Assembly (NCBI GenBank): GCA_009667805.1
Contig: CM019063.1
Location: 356,590,307 to 356,654,306 of the forward strand
Origin: Leptobrachium leishanense
Lineage: Eukaryota > Chordata > Amphibia > Anura > Megophryidae
DNA: 64,000 bases
Reading direction: 5' to 3'
The position numbers and the translations under genes are program-made. Below are positions 53,774-64,000 of the stretch, in pieces. Each line of letters begins with the position of its first letter. The first letter of the stretch is position 1. The notes under the pieces were generated by a model, which did not search any database, was not told the origin of the DNA, and saw nothing but the letters and a program-made list of their open reading frames with translations.

Positions 53774-54418
53774 AAAACACAAGACCCAAAGGGCTTATCT
53801 GGAATTCTGAAATCCGAAAGAGTCCGATATTAAGCACTGTTGGAGTCTTCTGGTATTCAGAATTACTTACAGCACATAGCGGCACATGCTGCCTAGCTCT
53901 GAGCAGCATGTCCCTCAGGGAAGTCTTCCCAATGTGTACATGCGCTGGCGCTATAGTGGTAAGTGGATCAGGGGTCACCTATATTTCCCTTCACCTCTGA
54001 CATCAGATTCACCCGTATTCCAAAATCCGAAATGCTGGCCCTGAGCAATCCAGATTAGGGTGCTCAACCTCTTAAACCATTTTTAAAAGGCACCCATTAA
54101 TGTCACTACATCAAAATATACACTTACACACTTATTCAAAAGACATTGACATAACTGCTAAAATGTTTAATTTGCCAGAGACATATTGCAGACAATTCTG
54201 GATTTTTATGAAAAATTTATCTTGAAAAAAGTTTGCAAAAACTTATATTTGTAGAGATCATTTTGGAAATACTAGTTAGTCTAGAGAATAATTAGGTCAT
54301 ATGTAACATATGTTAAAGCAGCAATTTATGTGAAATATGCACACCTGTTTCTAGGAGTACCTTCTCTATGAATGATATTCAAAGCAGGTCAAACAACATA
54401 ATCAATGTGGCTGCCACA
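53774..54418. other. Intron sequence, nothing recognised
   Basis: No coding domain or terminal repeat recognised. Confidence 0.4.
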
Positions 54419-54530
54419 AGCTAGTTACATAGTTACATAGGCTGAAAAAAGACATGCGTCCATCGGGTTCAGCCTCTCACACATCACCTACTGCTGTTGA
54501 TCCAAAAGAAGGCAAAAAACCCAGTCTGAA
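54419..54530 (-). mobile_element. LINE 3' tail (Rex1/Babar-like), third copy
   Basis: TAGTTACATAGTTACATAGGCTGAAAAAAGA...CTACTGCTGTTGATCCAAAAGAAGGC is the complement of the tails at 15700-15770 and 24040-24092. Confidence 0.65.
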
Positions 54531-54689
54531 ATGCGTATTTTTTGCAAACAGCTTTTAAAAGTGGATTTTCTTTCTATATTTGTTTTTTTTAACCCGTCCG
54601 GTGACTTAACAACTTTTCTCTGTGGCGTTCGGTGGGTAGTCGGCTGCGTTCAGTGGTCTGTTTGGTAGGTCCTCAGCAACCATGTTCTT

Positions 54690-54780
54690 GAACACCAGGA
54701 CATACTTGAAAACAAGAGAAATCTCAATGTATCCTTCCTGGTAAAATCCTTTATAAATAAATAAATAAAAATAAAATAAA
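54690..54780 (+). mobile_element. SINE-like tail fragment
   Basis: ACCAGGACATACTTGAAAAC...TATCCTTCCTGGTAAAATCC then ATAAATAAATAAA. Another copy at 55705-55785. Confidence 0.6.
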
Positions 54781-54904
54781 CTTGTGGATGCATTCGGCGG
54801 CTGTCCTTTGGGTTGTGGTGTTCGTTTGGTGAGTTTGCGGCATCTGGGGGGTTTACAAAACGAGGGGTTATGGTACTGGCCACAAGACCAACTCATTAGT
54901 TATG

Positions 54905-55062
54905 CGTATACCCAGACATCGGATCCCCAGATATTTGTATACCCAGACATCAGATCGCCTGATATCTGTATACCCAGACATCAGACCCCCAGATATCAGA
55001 CCCCCAGATATCAGACCCCCAAGATATCAGACCCCCAAGATATCAGACCCCAGATTCAGCTT
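54905..55062. repeat. Short tandem repeat (CAGACCCCCAGATAT)
   Basis: Units of CCCAGACATCAGATC and CCCCAGATATCAGAC repeat about eight times with length variation. Confidence 0.85.
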
Positions 55063-55254
55063 ACCCTGACATCAGAGCCGGATCTGAAGCGAGGTATCCA
55101 CGTAGTAACTTGCAGTGACAGGCATGGGCAGCAGACATCCGGCATGCCCTCCATGAAGTCATCAGAGAGAGCTGCCGGCCACCCTCTCTCATGTCATCTG
55201 AGGGCACCGCCGGCCATGCACCCTCTGAGGTCATCAGAGGGGGCAGGCCACCAT

Positions 55255-55445
55255 CTTAGATTCTCCGACGGCCGGGCCTAGGTAGGCCGCAGTGACTCCT
55301 CTGAGTCCTGCGGCCTATACCAAAACACAGCTGGCCCCCGGAGTCATCGACTAGGCGGCTGCGAGTGGCGGCTTTCTTTGTCACCCTCTGGAAAAGTGCC
55401 GCCCTAGGCCTAGGCCTTGTCGGCCTACACCAAGATACTGGTAAC
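55255..55445. mobile_element. hAT-like end fragment
   Basis: GTGCCGCCCTAGGCCTAGGC...GGCCTACACC is a relative of the right end at 29140-29206. The matching left end was not located. Confidence 0.45.
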
Positions 55446-55704
55446 ATGTTACATTACATTATTGCAATTGTTTAACAACAATTGTATACATAATTACATA
55501 AGTGCCAATGATATGGAAGTCATGTCACAAAGCTCAGAAGCCATTTTGAATTTGACAAAAAAATTTATGAAAACCTGTATAGCTGTAGAGTTATTTAATG
55601 AGATACTATAAATATACAACAGCTTCAACCAAATGTGAAACCTTGTGCGTTAAAGTGACATGGCCTGTATTCAGAGTTATTAATGGTAACGCATTACATC
55701 ATAC

Positions 55705-55785
55705 CAGGACATACTGTACTTGAAAACGAGAGAAAGCTCAATGTATCCTTCCTGGTAAAATCCTTTATAAATAAATAAATCATGT
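55705..55785 (+). mobile_element. SINE-like tail fragment
   Basis: ACCAGGACATACTGTACTTG...GTATCCTTCCTGGTAAAATC, then ATAAATAAAT. Confidence 0.55.
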
Positions 55786-55917
55786 ACTATGGCAGCCATT
55801 TTTAATTATTCCAAAATAAAAGCGCTTATTCACTAAGCACCGAACTTGCCACCAAATTGGACCAAATTGTGAATTTCACCATTCGGTGCAATTTTGGGGC
55901 AGTTTGTTTATTCACTA

Positions 55918-56052
55918 AGGGCAGTATTACAAAGTTGTTGCTAACTTAACCAGAGCTGTTGTATACTTAACAGCTCCATAGACTATAATGGCTCTGGTAA
56001 GTTTACAACAGCTCTGGTTAAGTTAGCACCAGCTTTGTAATATAGCCCTAAA
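55918..56052. mobile_element. 135-bp hairpin MITE
   Basis: GGGCAGTATTACAAAG at left and CTTTGTAATATAGCCC at right; AACTTAACCAGAGCTGTTGT pairs with ACAACAGCTCTGGTTAAGTT. Nearly the whole element is one hairpin. Confidence 0.85.
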
Positions 56053-56460
56053 TTGGCAATTCACCCAATACAGGCATTTTGACTGTGAAACACGGTGCAT
56101 TTAGCTGCAGTTCGGCGGTCTTCAGCGGCAGCAACATTGCCCCATAGAGAAGTAATGGTTTGTCTATTCAGAGAACGCCAAACTACACCAAAGTGTCTGA
56201 AATGCCCTGATTTTCCGTGTTTCAGTTCGACAGGTCTAATTGCTTTTTTACATGCATTATCGGCTGCCTTATATGCTTTATAGGACGCCTCTGATTTATC
56301 AGATTTAACAGCTTTAAATACCTTCCTTTTAATTTTCATTTCCTTGGTTATCTTCCTACTGAGCCACATGAAATGATATACGCATAGTAATGATATATTT
56401 TTAATCTACTGAGTCTGCTGAAACAATATATGATGTATCATTCATTTCTATTCACTAAGG
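56053..56460. repeat. Interspersed repeat pieces
   Basis: AAGTAATGGTTTGTCTATTC and CAGAGAACGCCAAACTA match the 28440-28540 family. 56390-56450 matches 36640-36700. Confidence 0.55.
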
Positions 56461-56631
56461 GGGTTATTCAGAGAGATTCGAAATGTCGCCATACTTTCGG
56501 TGCCCTTTCGTTCCCCGCACTTCGGGGCAATTCGGCGATTCTATTTTGCCGACCCTGCAGTGTATTCAGCATGTACCACAGGGCAGGGACGTGCGGTGAG
56601 GTCAGTGGTTGGTGAGGCTCTGGCTAGTATC

Positions 56632-56885
56632 AGAGCCAAATATATATGAGACAGAGTCAAATATATACTGTATGAAACAGAGCCAAATAAAACAGCCAGA
56701 TATATATACTGTATGAAACAGATTCAGTTATATACTGTATGAAACAGAACCAAATATATACTGTGTGAAACAAAGCCAAATATATACTGTATGAAACAGA
56801 GCCAGATATATACTGTATTAAACAGAACCAGATAAATACTGTATGAAACAGAACCAAATATACACTGTGTGAAACAGAGCCAAAC
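56632..56885. repeat. Minisatellite, about 29-bp unit
   Basis: Units of CCAAATATATACTGTATGAAACAGAG repeat about eight times. Two further units at 61630-61700 lie across a 4.7-kb interval, so later insertions appear to have split the array. Confidence 0.85.
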
Positions 56886-58299
56886 AGGGGCGGACTGACG
56901 ACTAATGGGGCCCCCGGGCAATAGGAGTTCATGGGGCCTCTTGTGCCATGCCCACAGAAGGCCACACCCATACAAACCTCACCCATACAACGCAAAACCT
57001 ACATGCACATTGTTGTGTTAACCCTTTCGCTGCTGAGGCATTTCCCGCCTCTGTGCTGAGGTAATTTTTACCGGTTTCACTCATCATGTTTAACCGCGTT
57101 TTGAAGCCTTATTTTATTATATGACCCAGACATATTATATATCGTTCTTTCCGGCAGACTCGGCAGATTCATAATATGTCATTATTATATGTATACGTTA
57201 TGTCCTGTCTGTATATTATAACAAAATATGCAATAAAATTAGAATTTTCAATAATTTACAAAGTGTAAAGTGTTTTTTTTCACATTTTAACATGCGATCG
57301 TTTGCGGTTATATTTTCTATGGAGTGCGCTTTCCCCCCATTTTTTTGGGGGAAAATCTCGCACCCCATATAAAAATCGTTAGTGCAACATCATTGGTCAC
57401 ATTATAAATTAAATGGGAACAATATTGCTGCATTAACAAAACAAATAAAAAATAATTATTTTTTTATTTTTTTTATTATTTTTTTATTTTATGTTTAATT
57501 TTAATTTTGTTTAAAAAGTTTTTCATGGTCCTGTTTGGTATCGTTGGAAAGGCCATGCTCTGGCCGATCCAACGATATCAAACATTAACCCCTAGCTTTC
57601 ACGGATTTCATTGGAACCCCCTATCTCCGCCATTGGTGGCAGCTAGGGGTTAACTCCAGGACTGGCGTCATCGTGCTATGCACGATGACGCCAGTCCTCA
57701 GGGGGAGTTCCCGGAGGCTTGGCCGACATCCAAGATGTCAGCCAGCTCCGGGAAAGGATCACGAACCGGCGCTTTTCGGCGCCGATTCGTGATCCGGCCC
57801 CCATGGGGTTAATGCCAGGTACCGTTTGGAAGGGCAGGCTGTGCCCTTCCAAACGGTGCCTGGCATTAAGCTCAGGCCCCCGGCGATCGGGAGGGAGAGA
57901 GGTCCGAAGGCCCTCCCCCCTCCCTTTCAGGCGCCTCCTCCGCACACGCGGGGGGCGCCTGAAATAGATGTCATCGCGCCGCCGCGATGACATCTATTGT
58001 GCCCGCGGCGGTCATAGAGTGACATCCAAGATGTCAGCCCGCACCGGGGGGCACAGCGATCGGCCGGAATCTGGCCGATTGCAGGCTGCTTTGGGAGGAC
58101 GCGCTCATCGCGTCTTCCGCAGCCAACCCTTCCTGCAGCAGGACGCGCTGAGCGCGTCCTCCGCAGCGAAGTGGTTAAAGAACTTATTTATTTACACAAT
58201 TTTCAAAATAATAATTTTAACAAGTTAATAAAATGCACTCAGGCCCCCAGCAAATTGGAGAATCCATTGTGCCCCTCCAGACTTACAAACCGCCACTGC
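56885..58299. mobile_element. Possible hAT-like element
   Basis: CAGGGGCGGACTGACGAC at left and AGACTTACAAACCGCCACTG at right look like weak inverted ends. Target duplication not found. The TTAA-type MITE below sits inside. Confidence 0.35.
57018..58178. mobile_element. TTAA-flanked MITE, 1.2 kb
   Basis: TTAACCCTTTCGCTGCTGAGG and CCGCAGCGAAGTGGTTAA are inverted ends with TTAA at both edges. The interior has GC-rich inverted stretches (57650-58170, for example CATCGCGCCGCCGCGATG). Confidence 0.75.
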
Positions 58300-58581
58300 T
58301 ATGCTGCGGTAGCCGTCATGCACTCATAGCAGCTATGGCCACAGCACAGAAGGTCTCTGTGGCACTTGTGGGAAACTGCTGATCAACCTTTCAGGTTTAA
58401 AAGATACAGGACATTACTGACACACTTGTACACACTGCACATTACAGAGCTCCACAGCAATAAAACTCACAGTAATGTACTGATAACACTCTATTATTTT
58501 ATTCAACACCCCCCCCTGGAATGTCAATTAATCCCCTCCCCCCGGAGTATCATTTTATTCAAACGCTCCCCCTGGAATATC

Positions 58582-60342
58582 AATCTAACTATATAAAAAC
58601 GTTTGTCCGTCGCCGCACATCCGGTTTCTGTTGGATGTGCGTGCAGCCCTACAGGTCGGCTGCGCGCGCAACCAGGAGACCAGGATTAGCACGCAGCTCT
58701 AGAGGACGCAATACGCATGTTCACATGTGCATTCGCAACGGAAACAAACCGCCACCTGTTGCGTAGGGCAAAACATAAAATGCCGACCCCGTTGGAGAGG
58801 CACATTGTGTGCGCCTCTCCAACGGATCGGCATTTTTTTTGTCCCTCGCACAAAGAGCCTCTCCCTCGGCATGCTGTGTCCTGCTGATGGCCGGGGACAG
58901 GCTGTCGGCCAAGCTTGGGTAGCCTGATTACCATGATCCGACAGGAGAGACAGGAGCACTTCGAACCGAGCAGGGGCATGTGGGATGAAGTTTCCCCTTT
59001 GCTCCTGCGCAGGGCCAGCTACCCAATCTGCCTTCTTCCAGGAGCTGGCTCTGCCACTCCATCCTCCCCCCGGCACTCTCTGTGACCAGACAGAGGGTTT
59101 GCCTCCTGTTGTGCTGCCCCTCTTTCAGACAGACCCCTGTTAAAATGCTGTCTTAACCAGGGTGAGAATCAGGCATTCCCCCAGGCAGCTGCCCTGAGTA
59201 CTGGGTCCTCAATGGAGGAGGAGGAGCACAGAGAAAAGTACCCCAGTGCACCTTGGGCAGATGCAGCAGCTGCAGTACAGAGAGACAGGTTACATTTTTT
59301 TTTTAACCTCCCTGGCGGTGTTCCCGAGTGTGTCTCGGGGTTAAATTTCACCACTGAGAGCGGTAACCCCGAGACACACTCAGGCTGTATACATCACTTC
59401 TCCGTGCGCTCCCTCGCTGATCTCTGCAGTCTCCTCCAGCGATCGCAGCGTTTTACTTCCTGAATTCATTCTCGCGAGGACGAAACCAGGAAGTTTTGAG
59501 GGTCGCGATCGCCGGAGGAGGCAGCTGGGGACATCGAAGAAGCGCAGGGAGAGGTGATGTATCCAGCGGCATCCTGAGTGTTGCTCGGGGTTACCGCTTC
59601 CAACATAGGAATTTAACCCCGAGCCACACTCGGGATGCTGCTAGGGGGGCAAAAAAGAAAAAACTGACCGTATTCAGACAGGAAATTTCCAAATAAATAG
59701 ACCGCCAGGGAGGTTAAAAAAAGCACTATCAGCCTTAACTGGGGGGGAAGGGGGATATGGAATTGCAATGGGAAGGCTGAGGTGAAGGGGGGGAAAAAAA
59801 AAACTTAAATACAAATGGGTTAAAATGAAAGTATTATAGGTGCCAAGTGCACTGGAGCTCAGGTGAAAGTCCTGTTTAAAAGGCATAAGTATTAGTAGCT
59901 CTGGATATTGGGCTACTGGAAACACAATATTACATGCACTCAGCTCCTGATTTTATAATTATATATATAAATATATATAGATCAGGAGCTGAGGAGTGCA
60001 TGTAATATTGTGTGCTTCCAATAGCCCTACCGATCGGCTGTGCGCGCATCCAGCACAGTTAGATGTGCGTGCTGGGACGAGGTGAGAGCTGTGCTGTATG
60101 GCCCCCTGCTGACAGCCCGCGTTCCTGTGGGCTCCCGCTGAGGTAACTCTGCCCCCCTGCCTGTCACTTCCACCGCCGGCACTCCCAAATCCAATCTTGC
60201 CCTGGCCACAGAGTAAGGGGTCCTGTTCCCAGGAGCTTACAATTGAAGGTGGGCCTGTTCCCAGGAGCTTACAATTTAAGGCTAATGTCGGCGCACTATG
60301 TGTGCGTGCATAACGGACAGACGTACAGACGGAAGATACTAG
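58582..60342. mobile_element. Possible Helitron-like element
   Basis: Starts TCTAACTATATAAAAACG and ends near CAGACGGAAGATACTAG. A TC start and a CTAG end without target duplication fit Helitrons, and the sub-terminal GC-rich words GTGCGTGCAG/GTGCGTGCTG repeat. No Rep/helicase gene seen. Weak. Confidence 0.3.
59303..59717. mobile_element. TTAA-flanked MITE, 415 bp
   Basis: TTAACCTCCCTGGCGGT and ACCGCCAGGGAGGTTAA are perfect 17-base inverted ends that include TTAA. Inside, CCCGAGTGTGTCTCGGGGTT pairs with neighbouring AACCCCGAGACACACTC. Confidence 0.9.
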
Positions 60343-60567
60343 GTGAATAAATACAATATAACAAACAGAAGCATATTGTTGTTGAGGGCTTAATCCTCAC
60401 TAGTAATATCAGAAAAACACTTATTAAAGGCAAGGTAAACTTTATTAAGAGACAATTATTCATAAGATCACAGGAACAAAAAGAGTGATATAGAATACAG
60501 TGCATGAAAAAAAGTGACTGCACACTGATATGAGGTCAGGTGCAATATTATTGGGTTTTCAGCAAAT
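60340..60567 (+). repeat. Left arm of hairpin element
   Basis: TACAATATAACAAACAGAAG...TGGGTTTTCAGCAAA pairs with 60899-61148. Confidence 0.8.
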
Positions 60568-60603
60568 AATCTATTTTTAAGGCAATTTTATGGGCAGTTC
60601 ACA

Positions 60604-60893
60604 TTAACCCGTTAACGCCGCAGGACGTTCCATGACGTCCTTGCGGCGGGCGGGCTTTGAAGACGGGGGCGTACATGTACGTCCCGCTGTCTTCAATGGG
60701 ACCGCCTCAGCCCCTCCCAGAAGCCTGCACGCTCAGACTCGTGGCGCGCGTCATTGGCTGCAGAGGGACGGCCTGAAATCAAGCCATCCCCTGCAGCCAA
60801 TGATGCGCACTGCACGCCGGCTGTGGGGAGGGCTCAGAATCAGTGCCTCGTGGCGGCACCTGTCGGCGAGGCGTACCTGTAAGGGGTTTTAAT
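60604..60893. mobile_element. TTAA-type insert between hairpin arms
   Basis: Begins TTAACCCGTTAACGCCGCAGG and ends GTAAGGGGTTTTAA. Contains CG-rich inverted segments (CATTGGCTGCAGAGGGA / CCCTGCAGCCAATG). Edges are less clean than in other TTAA elements. Confidence 0.5.
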
Positions 60894-60898
60894 ACCTC

Positions 60899-61148
60899 AA
60901 TTTGCTGAAAACCCAATAATATTGCACCTGACCTCATATCAGTGTGCAGCCACTTTTTTTCATGCACTGTATTATTATTATATCACTCTTTTTGTTCCTG
61001 TGACCTTATTAATAATTGTCTTTAATAAAGTTTACCTTGCCTTTAATAAGTGTTTTTCTGATATTACTAATAAGGGTTATTAAGCCCTCAACAACAAGGT
61101 TTATTGTCCCCAATATTCTTCTGTTTGTTATATTGTATTTATTCACCC
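60899..61148 (-). repeat. Right arm of hairpin element
   Basis: TTTGCTGAAAACCCAATAAT...TTCTGTTTGTTATATTGTA is the complement of the left arm with a few indels. Confidence 0.8.
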
Positions 61149-61628
61149 CCCGAATATCAATTTAATAACCCCCCTTCGGGAAACATCAATTCATTCACCA
61201 CCCCCGGGAAATAGCAATTTATTCAACCCCCCCCCAAGTTGGCGGGTCACTCACCCAAACACTGTTTAAAACTGACTCGGCGCCTCTGTCTCTCCTTCAC
61301 AGTGGGGACAGGACGCTGGCTCCGCTGGAGTCGTCTGGCCAGCATACTGATCCTTCCTCTTGTGCCCTGCCCGCTGCGCCTGTGTGCCCCATGCGCATCA
61401 ACGCAGCATGCCGTGCTCCTATTGGAGTCACTGAGGCACATTCTGCAGCGCCGCCGGCCCCCCTGACTGACGGCGATGACGACGACAAGTAGTCCGTCTG
61501 AGCCGAGGTCCGTGCAGAGCTGCGGGGGCAACCGGTGGAGCCCACCGAGTGAGTACAGCACCAAAACCGGGCCTCTATCAACCGCGGGCCCTCGGGCAGT
61601 GCCTGAGTGCCCGATGGATCAGTCCACT
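61149..61628. other. C-rich unclassified sequence
   Basis: Several C-runs (61147-61158, 61199-61205, 61227-61236) and a GC-rich part with open frames on both strands; no domain recognised. Confidence 0.4.
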
Positions 61629-61704
61629 CCTGGAGCCAGATATACACTGTGTGAAACAGAGCCAGATATACACTGTGTGAAACATAGTGATACATAGATA
61701 CATA

Positions 61705-61800
61705 CTGATATATAGAGTGGCAATTTCACCATCATGCTATATATAGTATACTGACTCAGTATAAAGAATGATGATGAAATTGCCACTCTATATATCAGTA
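61705..61800. repeat. 96-bp hairpin
   Basis: TATATAGAGTGGCAATTTCA and its complement at 61777-61799 flank a short loop (TATATATAGTATACTG). Possibly a very short MITE. Confidence 0.75.
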
Positions 61801-62654
61801 GTATGAGCATATCTCTATTTTTTACAAATACATTACCTACAGGCGTGCTGCATCCGGTTCCACTTCCAGCCATGCACTTTGTCTCTCCTGCGCTCTGACA
61901 GAGTCAGACAGTGTCAGAAGTTAGTTGAGGCCACACGCCCCCAGCTGCACAGTAGCACACATGTGCTCTGAGCTCTGCCCCTATGACTGACGAGGACAGT
62001 CACATGTCTGTCTCTGCCTCCCACGGGGGCGTTTTTTCAAAAAAATGAATTACTTGAGACCAATGGCGCTTTCCCATTGGCTCAAGCAATTCAATTTCAG
62101 TGCCTCTCAGAAAAAAAAACCAGAAAAAAAAGTTTGGCAAAAAAATTCTGAAAAATGCCTAAAAGATCCTAAAAAATCTATAAATAAAGGGACTTTTTAC
62201 TGCAGAATAAAATAATAAACGGTTTATTAGATACTGTATTAAAACGGAATAGTTTTAACATTGAAGGCTACGGGAGTCGAATGAAACCACCGTACAGCAG
62301 GGCATTTCAGCAACTTCTCACTGCTGTTTGGCGTTCGGTGTTCTCTGAATAGATGAACCATTGCTTCTCTATGGGGGATTTCACTGCCTTCGAACAGGCA
62401 CTGTACATTTATTTATTTATTTATAAAGGATTTTACCAGGAAGGATACATTGAGATTTCTCTCGTTTTCAAGTATGTCCTGGGTTCAAGAACATTGAAGT
62501 GTTACAGTTACAGAAATACAAAGTAATACAACATGCAGACAATTCGCCAAAGTTTGGCGAACTGCCTGCTCTCTGAATAGCCGAATGGCCCCAAAATGTC
62601 CGCGTACGCTAAATTTCAGTGTCTGGTTACATTTCAGGGCCAGATCGGCTCTCT
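61801..62654. repeat. Mixed repeat pieces, no gene
   Basis: 62215-62400 matches 37205-37440. 62404-62490 is a SINE-like tail (- strand). 62535-62650 matches 37460-37575. The whole block is thus a second copy of the 37205-37590 repeat with a SINE tail inserted. Confidence 0.6.
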
Positions 62655-62837
62655 AAATAACCCTGTAAAAGATGAAACTCAGGAGAATTGACTGGAGAGG
62701 AGAGCAATCTAGACCAAATAGCAGATTTGGAAAGTGAGCTAAATGGGTGAATATTTCTGGATTTGCTATTTTGATCTGGAGTTTTCACTTCTCCTGCCAA
62801 ATCTCCTGAGTTTCACCTTTTAGTGAATAGACCTGTT
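62655..62837. mobile_element. Hairpin MITE (decayed)
   Basis: GATGAAACTCAGGAGAATTG and CAAATCTCCTGAGTTTCACC are inverted copies; it ends TGAATAGACCTGT as in 53593-53773. Confidence 0.75.
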
Positions 62838-63175
62838 GGTCTTACGATAAAACATGACTTCAAAAAACAATGTTTAAACCTGATGACCAAAAATGGTGAA
62901 AATGTGCTTAGCACACAGGGGTGAAATGTCTCAGTGAAGGGCATATGATGATTTAGTAGTATAATTGCCCACTGTAATGTGTTGGAGGGACTGAAAGGTC
63001 ACAATCGTGGGCAGACATTTTGCACACAAAAATGAAATGTGCAAAATGTGCAGTTGGTAATTAACTGTAATTTAATTCTAAGTATAAAATGTTTTCCTGT
63101 GTTCTAACCAAGCTATAATGCAAGGCCACCTCCACCGTTGCTTACCGATATATTTTATGCTTATTTTTCCTTCAG

Positions 63176-63330
63176 CAATTAAGCCTTTAACAAATGTGAC
63201 AACAGCTTCAGTCTTTGGGCCTAGGCATTTCTTTATTAATTTCACAATTACCAATCTCAACCATACCTCTAAATTGGAAAACAAAACTTCAGAGCAATAC
63301 ATGAAAATTGAAAATCTTCTCAACCAGCTG
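63176..63330 (+). CDS. MUC16-like SEA module 4, N-terminal exon (52 aa)
   Basis: 155 nt, acceptor CTTCAG, donor GTAAGT; phase 1 in, phase 0 out, consistent with the linker at 53506. Reads TIKPLTNVTTASVFGPRHFF, then INFTITNLNHTS and a helix QYMKIENLLNQL. Four sequons (NVT, NFT, NHT, NKT). It is the most diverged module: D-L-G-x-P is replaced by KLENKTSE. The remaining exons of this module are to the right of the window. Confidence 0.86.
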
Positions 63331-64000
63331 GTAAGTGAGGATTCATTAAATGGTCACTATATTAAAAAAAATGCCAATTGTTTTAGTCAATGCTATATAT
63401 GGCTCAAACGTTTGTGCTATACTCTGCTAGCAGGAAAAAAGCGTTACTCTCCACCAATGATTCATCAATTATTTTAACAAGTAAAACCCACAAGGTCATG
63501 CCCATCATCAATACTGATTCCTCTAAACAAGAGAATATTTCCCATTTTTGTTAGAATTAAAATATAACTTTTAATATATGCGATTAAAAAATTAACCCTT
63601 TGTGAATTTAATAAAATATTGTCCAATATTGACAAGCAAGTAGCGATATAGAAGTTAATGCCGCTTCATAATATGCTATACAAGTGACTCATATATACAG
63701 TATGATTCACGCAAAAGATAAACGTGCAACACGTAAATTACCAGAAGTGTCCATAGATAGAAATTGATCTTGCACTACTCCGTTCATAAAGTATAAATAT
63801 GGGCAAGATAATTAAATACTTCCTATGCCTCCTATGGATATAGGTAGTCCGTTGAAATTTTGAACAAGATATATTCATTAGTCACACACACCCCGCCGCT
63901 AGTAGAGTTGCCTCATTAGGCATACATCTACTGATACACACCAGTATAGATTATAGTTCGCTACTTGTCATCACCATCCATCACAAGTAACAGCAAACAT
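63331..64000. other. Intron sequence to window end, nothing recognised
   Basis: No further SEA exon found. AT-rich, no terminal repeats recognised. Confidence 0.5.

Noticed and set aside
55417..55611. Short frames near 55.4-55.6 kb
   Set aside because: No domain, no splice context fitting the SEA array.
1..64000. CRISPR arrays, operons, prophage or bacterial systems
   Set aside because: The tandem arrays lack conserved repeats with unique spacers; the DNA is plainly eukaryotic.

Overview
This is vertebrate genomic DNA, most probably from a frog or another amphibian with a large, transposon-rich genome. Evidence: spliceosomal introns with gt/ag borders; a mix of L2, CR1, L1-like, Penelope-like, Tc1-like, hAT, Harbinger and TTAA-flanked (piggyBac-type) elements; large hairpin repeats; and a 100-base run of N typical of a scaffold gap. 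There are no bacterial genes, operons, CRISPR arrays or phage features.

The only host gene I can support lies on the + strand from about 12886 to beyond the right edge. It is a string of small exons encoding consecutive SEA-type modules that resemble the repeat region of mucin-16 (CA125). Thirteen exons make three complete modules and the start of a fourth. Each module has a short linker exon (21-36 nt), an N-terminal SEA exon (113-164 nt), a 68-nt exon and a 167-173-nt exon. All exon phases agree and the joined frame is open. The 5' part of the gene and its 3' end are outside the window or not visible.

Almost everything else is repeats. 1-12.8 kb: an ATTCA-type satellite split by a decayed full-length-like L2 LINE, a gap, a dead Tc1 copy, a head-to-head pair of Penelope-like copies and a near-perfect 717-bp inverted repeat. 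12.9-14.8 kb: the compact first SEA module. 14.8-32.5 kb (module 2): CR1 on the - strand, an L1-like ORF1-only element, a hAT remnant, a second Tc1 remnant and two 427-bp Harbinger-type MITEs. 32.5-45.2 kb (module 3): a 972-bp hAT element with perfect target-site duplication, TTAA-type MITEs, a 5'-truncated L2, more Harbinger MITEs and a tRNA-derived SINE. 45.25-53.44 kb: an 8.2-kb hAT-bounded composite holding a minisatellite, an inverted repeat, a CR1 and, inside that CR1, a polyadenylated Harbinger/L1-ORF1 chimera with an intact 413-aa ORF. 53.5-64 kb (module 4): mixed MITEs, minisatellites and hairpins, then one more SEA exon.

The points most worth following are the Harbinger/L1-ORF1 chimera and the two ORF1-only L1-like elements, the 2A-like motif in the L2 LINE, the recurrent CTGANGA...GAAA motif in the Penelope-type hairpins, and the modular SEA exon array. 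All family names come from reading motifs by eye; no database search was run.
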